A stretch of DNA of 64,000 nt from UMGS1052 sp045580005 (GTDB taxonomy: Bacteria > Bacillota > Clostridia > Oscillospirales > CAG-382), in NCBI GenBank assembly GCA_045580005.1, contig JAZNMZ010000003.1:21319-85318 (forward strand), written 5' to 3'. Shown one piece after another: positions 59,305 to 64,000 of the stretch. The translations under genes and the position numbers were made by a program. The notes beneath the pieces are model-generated. The model ran no database searches and was not told the DNA's origin. It saw nothing but the letters and a program-made list of their open reading frames with translations. Numbering within the stretch: position 1 is the stretch's first letter; every line of letters starts with the position of its first letter.

Positions 59305-59307
59305 TGT

Positions 59308-59511
59308 CTACTCTTTTCTCTTGATTTTTTCCTTGCTGCCGTCGGGGCGCTTGATATAGGTGTTGTCGAGAATGTCGACAAAGTTCCTGCGGTAGTCCTC
59401 GATATATTCCTTGCGAAGTCTTGCCTGTTCTTCCTTTTCGGCGTCGGTCAGCCCCTCCGCCTTTGCCTTACGGGCAAGGGCATTTATTCTTTCAATCTTT
59501 TCGCTAATCAT
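59308..59511 (-). CDS. DUF896 (YnzC-like) small protein
   Basis: 67 residues: two-helix bundle start MISEKIERINALARKAKAEG, then LTDAEKEEQARLRKEYIEDYR, which is the DUF896 signature, and a basic tail. Related YnzC is a small protein of the SOS-induced yneA-yneB-ynzC operon of B. subtilis; function unknown. It overlaps the upstream SGNH gene by 4 bp. AAGGAG is just upstream of the ATG. Confidence 0.93.
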   Translation of the reverse strand: MISEKIERINALARKAKAEGLTDAEKEEQARLRKEYIEDYRRNFVDILDNTYIKRPDGSKEKIKRKE

Positions 59512-61085
59512 TGATCTCCTTTTACCGACTGCTTTGATGCGTCGCGTGTGAAAACAGCGGCTATATACATATGTGTCGTACTCTTCACCGTACTTGCAAT
59601 AGGCTTTACCTGAACTGTATGAACTCCCGGCTCAAGACCTGAAATTATAAGCTTGGGGTTTGTAGTCGAGCCAAACGGTCTTTTTACGGTCGTTTCTCCG
59701 TCTATAGTGCACTCAAACATCTCGGACGACGAGAGGTTTGTGTACAAAAGGAGCTCTGTGCCCTCAAATGTGTAGGTGAAGGGCGCCATATCTTCTGTTA
59801 TCTCTGCCTTTATTGTTCCATTTTTGTAAAATCCCGTGTGGAGATTCTCAAGAGAGAATGTCCAGCCATCGTTGTCGCGCAGAAGATCCTTTGTTGCATA
59901 CTCCACAGTTCTTGCACCATCAAGCAGATACTCGCTCTGCACGGCAGGGAGCGTGTGGTCGACAACCTCAGCTGTAAACTCAGATTCGAGCAGCGCGTTT
60001 GTGAGATATTCCTTTATTACATCAAAGTAGAATGCATATCCCTCGTTTGTGGGATGTACTATATCTGTAAAATATTTGCTCCAGATTTCACTTGTGGTAT
60101 TATATTCTGATGGGTCGATTGTATCTGTGAGCGCTCTTCCCACATAAACAAGGGGAATGTCATACGCCTCACAGATTTCGGCGTGGCCCTGTGCTGTCGG
60201 ATAGAAGAAATCCTCACGGGAGGCTCTTGTGGAGTCGATAGATATGATACAAACAATGTCACAGTCTGGGTGAGCGCGTCTTGTATCACGCACGATAGTC
60301 TCGAACTGTCTTTTTGCAGTGTCCTTACTAAAACTGCCGTAGGTGTCGTTTATCGCATATTCGATAAACATGAGGTCGGGATCTTCGGCAATAACATCGT
60401 TCTGAAGACGATAGGAGCCGAGCAATGTTCCGCTCTCGGCAACAGTCTTGTTGATTTCAACAATTTTTGCCTCAGGGAAGCTTTCTTTAAACCATTTTGT
60501 GGTCTGTGCTCTCCATGGATAAACGCTTTCGTTTGTCGCACCTGTGCCTGCGGTTACAGAACCTCCGTAGTAGAGAATACGCAAAGATTTGTCCTGTGTG
60601 AGCTTTGTGTATGTGTTCTGCAGGCTGTCGCGGTAGTAGATATACTTATCGAATTTATTGCCCGAGCTTGTGATTGTTACAACTCTGTTTTCTCCGTCCC
60701 ACTCAACGCCTGCCCCTGCGCTCTCAGAAATAAAGCGTACAGGTACAAGTGTGCGCGAGTTTACGATAACAGGCGCGCTGTCAAGAGTCTTCTCCTCGCC
60801 GTTGACATACGCTTTATCTTCTCCGACTGTCATTTTGATAGTCGTGTCATCGTTTGTTGCCGTAACCTCATAGAGCACCGGATCCCACTCAACCTGCATA
60901 CCCATTGCCTCAAAGATAGCACGCAGAGGCACCATTGTTCTCGAGTTAATAATAACAGGCGGCTGGTCGAACTCCAAATTTCTGCCGTCAAGCTTAACTG
61001 TGATTTCATTTTCTTGAGCAAAAGCAACGCTCACCGAGCACAAAATCATACATACAGAAAGTAAAAGTAAAATTATTCTCTTCAT
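59508..61085 (-). CDS. Secreted SGNH hydrolase with copper-amine-oxidase-N-like (stalk) domain
   Basis: 525 residues. Signal peptide 1-23. Residues 28-143 are two repeats of the stalk/CuAO-N1 domain (INSRTMVPLRAIFEAMG and VNSRTLVPVRFISESAG). The SGNH hydrolase follows: Ser176 (YYGGSVTAGTG), Asn246 (EYAINDTYG), Asp341 and His344 (DIVHPTNEGY). A C-terminal beta-sandwich (about 390-525) ends the chain. Stalk domains are common on exported Clostridia proteins, usually for wall attachment. Likely an esterase acting on acetylated polysaccharide outside the cell. Confidence 0.9.
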   Translation of the reverse strand: MKRIILLLLSVCMILCSVSVAFAQENEITVKLDGRNLEFDQPPVIINSRTMVPLRAIFEAMGMQVEWDPVLYEVTATNDDTTIKMTVGEDKAYVNGEEKTLDSAPVIVNSRTLVPVRFISESAGAGVEWDGENRVVTITSSGNKFDKYIYYRDSLQNTYTKLTQDKSLRILYYGGSVTAGTGATNESVYPWRAQTTKWFKESFPEAKIVEINKTVAESGTLLGSYRLQNDVIAEDPDLMFIEYAINDTYGSFSKDTAKRQFETIVRDTRRAHPDCDIVCIISIDSTRASREDFFYPTAQGHAEICEAYDIPLVYVGRALTDTIDPSEYNTTSEIWSKYFTDIVHPTNEGYAFYFDVIKEYLTNALLESEFTAEVVDHTLPAVQSEYLLDGARTVEYATKDLLRDNDGWTFSLENLHTGFYKNGTIKAEITEDMAPFTYTFEGTELLLYTNLSSSEMFECTIDGETTVKRPFGSTTNPKLIISGLEPGVHTVQVKPIASTVKSTTHMYIAAVFTRDASKQSVKGDQ

Positions 61086-61101
61086 ATTTTTCTCCTTTTT
61101 G

Positions 61102-61728
61102 TTATATATCGAGCTTTTTAAAAGCCTTTATCCATTCTCTTTTTATAAGTTCGTGGCCTGCGTGGGTAGGATGTACGCCGTCGCCGGTGTAATAGCCTGC
61201 GCCCATTTTTTCCTCCGCCTTGTCGAACAGCTCCATCAGAGGGACAAACACAAGTCCGTTCTTCTCGGCAACTCTGCGTGCCGCAGCAGCTCTCTTTTCT
61301 GCTTCAGCTCTAAACTCGTCATAATAGGGGGCGCTGCCTGCGCCGTGAAGAAGGAACGGTTCGAGTATCATAATCTTAATGTTGGGAAGCGCTTCCTTTA
61401 TCTCCTCGATAAGGAGATTGTAATACATCTCGTATTTTGGAGCCGAAACGCCGTTTTTACAGCTGAACTCATGCCATACATCGTTGATGCCGATAAGAAT
61501 ACTCATAACATCGGGCTCAAGGTTTATAATATCATACTTTATTCTTTCGATAAGGTTTGTTACACGGTCACCGCTGACACCTCTGTTTAAAAATTCGTAC
61601 TCACCGGGATGGTCGAAGCCAAGAGAGGCGGCAACAAGTGTCGCATATCCGCAGCCTTTATTGAAATCGTCCGTTCTGCTTCTGCCTGCGTCTGTTATAG
61701 AGTCGCCCTGAAAAAGTATTCTTGTCAT
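61102..61728 (-). CDS. SGNH/GDSL hydrolase, cytosolic
   Basis: 208 residues from the ATG at 61726-61728 (GGAGG upstream); the frame runs ten codons further without a ribosome binding site. No signal peptide. All SGNH blocks: Ser10 (FQGDSITDAG), Gly53 (NRGVSGDR), Asn82 (LIGINDVWHEF), Asp173 and His176 (GDGVHPTHAG). It resembles rhamnogalacturonan acetylesterase/TesA-type lipases. First gene of the esterase operon, 16 bp before the secreted SGNH gene. Confidence 0.93.
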   Translation of the reverse strand: MTRILFQGDSITDAGRSRTDDFNKGCGYATLVAASLGFDHPGEYEFLNRGVSGDRVTNLIERIKYDIINLEPDVMSILIGINDVWHEFSCKNGVSAPKYEMYYNLLIEEIKEALPNIKIMILEPFLLHGAGSAPYYDEFRAEAEKRAAAARRVAEKNGLVFVPLMELFDKAEEKMGAGYYTGDGVHPTHAGHELIKREWIKAFKKLDI

Positions 61729-61763
61729 AATATTTCCTCCGAATTCACAACAATTCAATTCTA

Positions 61764-61791
61764 ATTATAACTCTTTTTGTGCAAAAGTCAA
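61764..61791 (-). promoter_or_regulatory. Promoter of the esterase operon
   Basis: Minus strand: TTGACT (61786-61791), 16-base spacer, TATAAT (61764-61769). Confidence 0.75.
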
Positions 61792-61822
61792 CTCTTTTCG
61801 CATTTGCAATATAACAAAAAAA

Positions 61823-61861
61823 CGCCCTATGAGTTGTGCTATTTGCACAACTCATAGGGCG
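61823..61861 (-). terminator. Terminator of acpP
   Basis: Seventeen-base perfect stem CGCCCTATGAGTTGTGC (61823-61839) with its complement (61845-61861) and a five-base loop. On the minus strand TTTTTTTGTT follows. Confidence 0.95.
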
Positions 61862-61872
61862 ATAAATGAGAC

Positions 61873-62100
61873 TTAAGCCTTTACTTTTTCGATGTATGCG
61901 ATAAGGTCGTTGATTGTCTTGAACTTCACTGCAACCTCATCGGGAATTTCAATATCAAATGTTTCCTCGAGAGCCATAAGAATCTCAACAGTGTCAAGAG
62001 AATCAGCGCCGAGATCCTCAATAAGGTTTGCGTTCTCGTCAATCTCAGACACATCAATGCGAAGATGCTTTGCAAGTATTGCTTTTATCTTGTCTACCAT
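61873..62100 (-). CDS. acpP: Acyl carrier protein
   Basis: 75 residues from the ATG at 62098-62100, with GGAGG upstream; the in-frame TTG at 62115 overlaps that site. Carries acyl chains of fatty acid synthesis on a phosphopantetheine arm attached to the Ser in GADSLDTVE. Helix II and the acidic face (EDLGADSLDTVEILMALEE region) are typical. It is monocistronic: no fab, plsX or rnc genes flank it. A TATAAT-like -10 lies near 62146-62151 on the minus strand without a clear -35. Confidence 0.97.
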   Translation of the reverse strand: MVDKIKAILAKHLRIDVSEIDENANLIEDLGADSLDTVEILMALEETFDIEIPDEVAVKFKTINDLIAYIEKVKA

Positions 62101-62236
62101 AGGTTTTTCCTCCAAAAAAATTAATGATATTAAAAATATCGGTGCAATTATACCATTTTTTGCCCTAAATATATTGTCACTAATACATACAATGTGTAAC
62201 TATTTTTTTAATTTCTACACAAAAAACCGCCAAAAA

Positions 62237-62800
62237 TCACCTGAAAAGGAATAGGTTTTTCTTGATATACGGGTAAATTGCACGATAAACGGCATAAAAC
62301 ACCACTGCCTGCAGAGCATCCTTGATTATATTAAAAGGAAGTGCGCTGTACGCAACAAAACTCATTATTTTGCTGTTATCCGCACCAAAATACATAGGTG
62401 CGATTACAAAATAATTGGAAAGCATTGCAGCTGTCACCTGAATCACACTTGATATCACAAGCACTATTACAAGCTTTTTCTTCATTAGCATATTGGGAAG
62501 AAGAAACCTCGAAAGATAGCCTGCCGACACGGCAAATGCCGAGCCTACAATAAAGTTTGAAAGCTCGCCGACAAAGCCTGTGTCCGAAAAAGGCAGATGA
62601 ACGAGGTTTTTGCAAAGCTCAACAATCATACCACACAGTGGTGATATTGTAACAGACGCCAGAAGCGCGGGCACATCCGAAAAGTCGATTTTTAAAAAAG
62701 GAGCTGATGACAGCACCGGAAAATGCGGAAAGAACATAAGAACTGTCGCAATTGCCGCCAAAAGCCCGAGATACACTATAGTTTTTGTTGTAAGACGCAT
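62237..62800 (-). CDS. ribU: ECF transporter S component for riboflavin, RibU-like
   Basis: 187 residues with about six membrane helices, the S-component size. The RibU stretch APFLKIDFSDVPALLA followed by GMIVELCKNLVHL fits riboflavin binders. The FMN riboswitch upstream supports riboflavin as substrate. GGAGG precedes the ATG. It should dock onto the EcfT-EcfA1-EcfA2 module encoded at 41622-44179. Confidence 0.93.
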   Translation of the reverse strand: MRLTTKTIVYLGLLAAIATVLMFFPHFPVLSSAPFLKIDFSDVPALLASVTISPLCGMIVELCKNLVHLPFSDTGFVGELSNFIVGSAFAVSAGYLSRFLLPNMLMKKKLVIVLVISSVIQVTAAMLSNYFVIAPMYFGADNSKIMSFVAYSALPFNIIKDALQAVVFYAVYRAIYPYIKKNLFLFR

Positions 62801-62863
62801 AATATATAACCTCCGTTATCAGCAGGGTTAATACATGGTTCTTTCAAATTTGAGTATAAAAAG

Positions 62864-62907
62864 CAAAAAATGCCTTGATTCAAAACTACAGTTTTGAAAA
62901 TCAGGGC
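62864..62907 (-). terminator. Terminator of the FMN riboswitch
   Basis: Long imperfect stem between 62872-62887 (GCCTTGATTCAAAACT) and 62891-62907. On the minus strand it ends in CATTTTTTGC. It is the expression platform between aptamer and ribU. Confidence 0.85.
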
Positions 62908-62939
62908 ACAAATGCAGGGAAACCCCGCAAAACTTCTTT

Positions 62940-63052
62940 CTATTTATCCAGACTTTACTGTCGGCTCCGGAATTTCACCGGTATCGGCAAAAGACTTATC
63001 TTTTGTTCTCGGGCTATACCGCCGGTAGGGAAATGCTCCCGTCCCTGAAAGA
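62940..63052 (-). ncRNA. FMN riboswitch (RFN element)
   Basis: On the minus strand the conserved pieces appear in order: CAGGGACGGGAGCATTTCCC, TACCGGCGGTATAGCCCGAG, CCGGTGAAATTCCGGAGCCG, and ACAGTAAAGTCTGGAT. This is the complete RFN aptamer. With the terminator downstream, FMN should switch ribU off. Confidence 0.97.
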
Positions 63053-63090
63053 AAAATATTAACCTAAAAAAATATACTGAATATTATTTC

Positions 63091-63118
63091 GGGATATGCA
63101 GCTTTCGCTGCATATCCC
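63091..63118. terminator. Strong hairpin after tuf, possible terminator
   Basis: Twelve-base perfect stem GGGATATGCAGC (63091-63102) with its complement (63107-63118) and a four-base loop. It lies about 80 bases past the tuf stop. The T-run on the minus strand is some 20 bases away, so termination is plausible but not certain. Confidence 0.5.
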
Positions 63119-63195
63119 TGAAACACAATCATTTATCAAACCTTTGAAATTCGTGAAACGAATTCCTCACAGTTTCTCACTTCGCGAGATGTCGA

Positions 63196-64000
63196 TTAGT
63201 CTTTAATATCGATAACTACGCCTGAACCAACTGTTCTGCCGCCTTCACGAATAGCGAAACGAAGTCCCTTTTCGATAGCGATAGGAGTGATGAGTTCAAC
63301 ATTCATATCAACATTGTCGCCGGGGTTGCACATTTCAACGCCGTCGGGAAGGTTGATAACGCCTGTAACATCAGTTGTTCTGAAGTAGAACTGAGGTCTG
63401 TAGTTAGAGAAGAAAGGCTTATGACGGCCACCTTCTTTTTCTGTAAGAACATAAACCTGACCTACAAACTTCTTGTGGAGGTTGATAGAACCGGGCTTAG
63501 CAAGAACCTGGCCTCTTTCGATAGCTGTCTTGTCGATACCACGGAGAAGAAGACCAACATTATCACCAGCTTCAGCATAATCCATCTGCTTGTGGAACAT
63601 TTCGATACCTGTGATAACTGTCTGCTTGCTTTCCTTGATACCAACGATTTCAGCAACATCGTTCATCTTAACCTGGCCTCTTTCGAGTCTACCAGTAGCA
63701 ACTGTACCACGACCTGAGATAGAGAATACATCTTCTACAGGCATAAGGAAGGGCTGGTCAGCTGCACGGTCAGGTGTAGGAATGTAAGAGTCAACAGCTT
63801 CCATAAGGTCGAAGATGCACTTGTACTCAGGAGAGCTGGGATCTGTGTTTGCGCTGTCAAGAGCAACTCTTGCAGAACCACGGATGATCGGAATATCGTC
63901 ACCGGGGAAATCGTAAGAAGAGAGAAGGTCTCTTGTTTCCATTTCAACGAGGTCGAGGAGCTCTTCGTCGTCAACCATGTCGCACTTGTTCATAAATACG
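63196..64000 (-). CDS. tuf: Elongation factor Tu, C-terminal part (5' end outside window)
   Basis: 268 residues seen; the gene continues past the right edge. The visible chain begins inside the GTPase domain at VFMNKCDMVDDEEL, the NKCD guanine-specificity motif, and includes SARVALDS of the G5 region. Domains 2 and 3 follow with GRGTVATGRLERG, AGDNVGLLLRGI, RPQFYFRTTDVTG and the end IREGGRTVGSGVV. It brings aminoacyl-tRNA to the ribosome. The stop is at 63196. Confidence 0.98.
   Translation of the reverse strand, partial: VFMNKCDMVDDEELLDLVEMETRDLLSSYDFPGDDIPIIRGSARVALDSANTDPSSPEYKCIFDLMEAVDSYIPTPDRAADQPFLMPVEDVFSISGRGTVATGRLERGQVKMNDVAEIVGIKESKQTVITGIEMFHKQMDYAEAGDNVGLLLRGIDKTAIERGQVLAKPGSINLHKKFVGQVYVLTEKEGGRHKPFFSNYRPQFYFRTTDVTGVINLPDGVEMCNPGDNVDMNVELITPIAIEKGLRFAIREGGRTVGSGVVIDIKD

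Overview
The window looks like chromosomal DNA of an uncultured anaerobic member of Bacillota, class Clostridia, probably a gut Oscillospiraceae-like lineage. The sequence basis is a CIRCE operator before groES-groEL, a T-box before thrS, an FMN riboswitch before a ribU-type gene, an ECF transporter module, a CarD-type regulator, strong AGGAGG ribosome binding sites, consensus sigma-A promoters and a small dockerin protein. The family is inferred from gene content and was not tested. No phage, CRISPR array, tRNA gene, IS transposase or 16S/23S operon was seen.

Layout. 1-9531 (minus): a carbohydrate-uptake locus. A very large fused solute-binding protein, two MalF/MalG-type permeases, a membrane NHL-TPR-YIP1 protein and a DUF5696 protein that runs off the left edge. 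It has one strong promoter and a long leader of about 285 nt. 10301-13834 (minus): an ABC-F ATPase, a membrane-anchored protein and truB. 14012-17722 (plus): a small membrane protein, an RNA methylase and groES-groEL. 17811-19405: an XRE/TPR regulator gene flanked by imperfect inverted copies of a 38-bp repeat. 19447-28463 (minus): a PrsA-like/MreD-like/radical-SAM operon, mfd, thrS and carD. 28698-35017 (plus): murD, three tandem M42 peptidase-family genes (the third apparently catalytically dead), a PLP lyase-family gene and tag in one tightly packed operon, followed by a dockerin gene.

35640-49199 (minus): the RNase P RNA gene, a ClpE-type unfoldase, pgsA, cvpA, a DUF5711 gene, truA, ecfT-ecfA2-ecfA1, a SAM methyltransferase, a divergent GyrB/ParE-like subunit without an A subunit beside it, and comM/yifB. 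49221-54557 (minus): a sugar-kinase-like phosphotransferase, an orphan solute-binding lipoprotein, a two-gene SufC-SufB pair and comF. 54614-57747 (minus): jag, yidC, yidD, rnpA and rpmH, the usual origin-proximal cluster but with no dnaA beside it. 57940-61728 (minus): ruvX, an acetylxylan-esterase-like protein, DUF896 and two SGNH hydrolases. 61873-64000 (minus): acpP, the FMN-riboswitch-controlled riboflavin S component and the C-terminal part of EF-Tu.

Most of the window is housekeeping. The accessory signal lies in glycan handling (the uptake locus, the SGNH/esterase cluster, the sugar kinase and orphan binding protein, the dockerin protein) and in the repeat-bounded regulator. RibU and the Ecf module, 18 kb apart, probably form one transporter. 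The SufCB pair probably forms a minimal Fe-S scaffold, and RnpA with rnpB forms RNase P. All searches named below remain to be run; no database was consulted.
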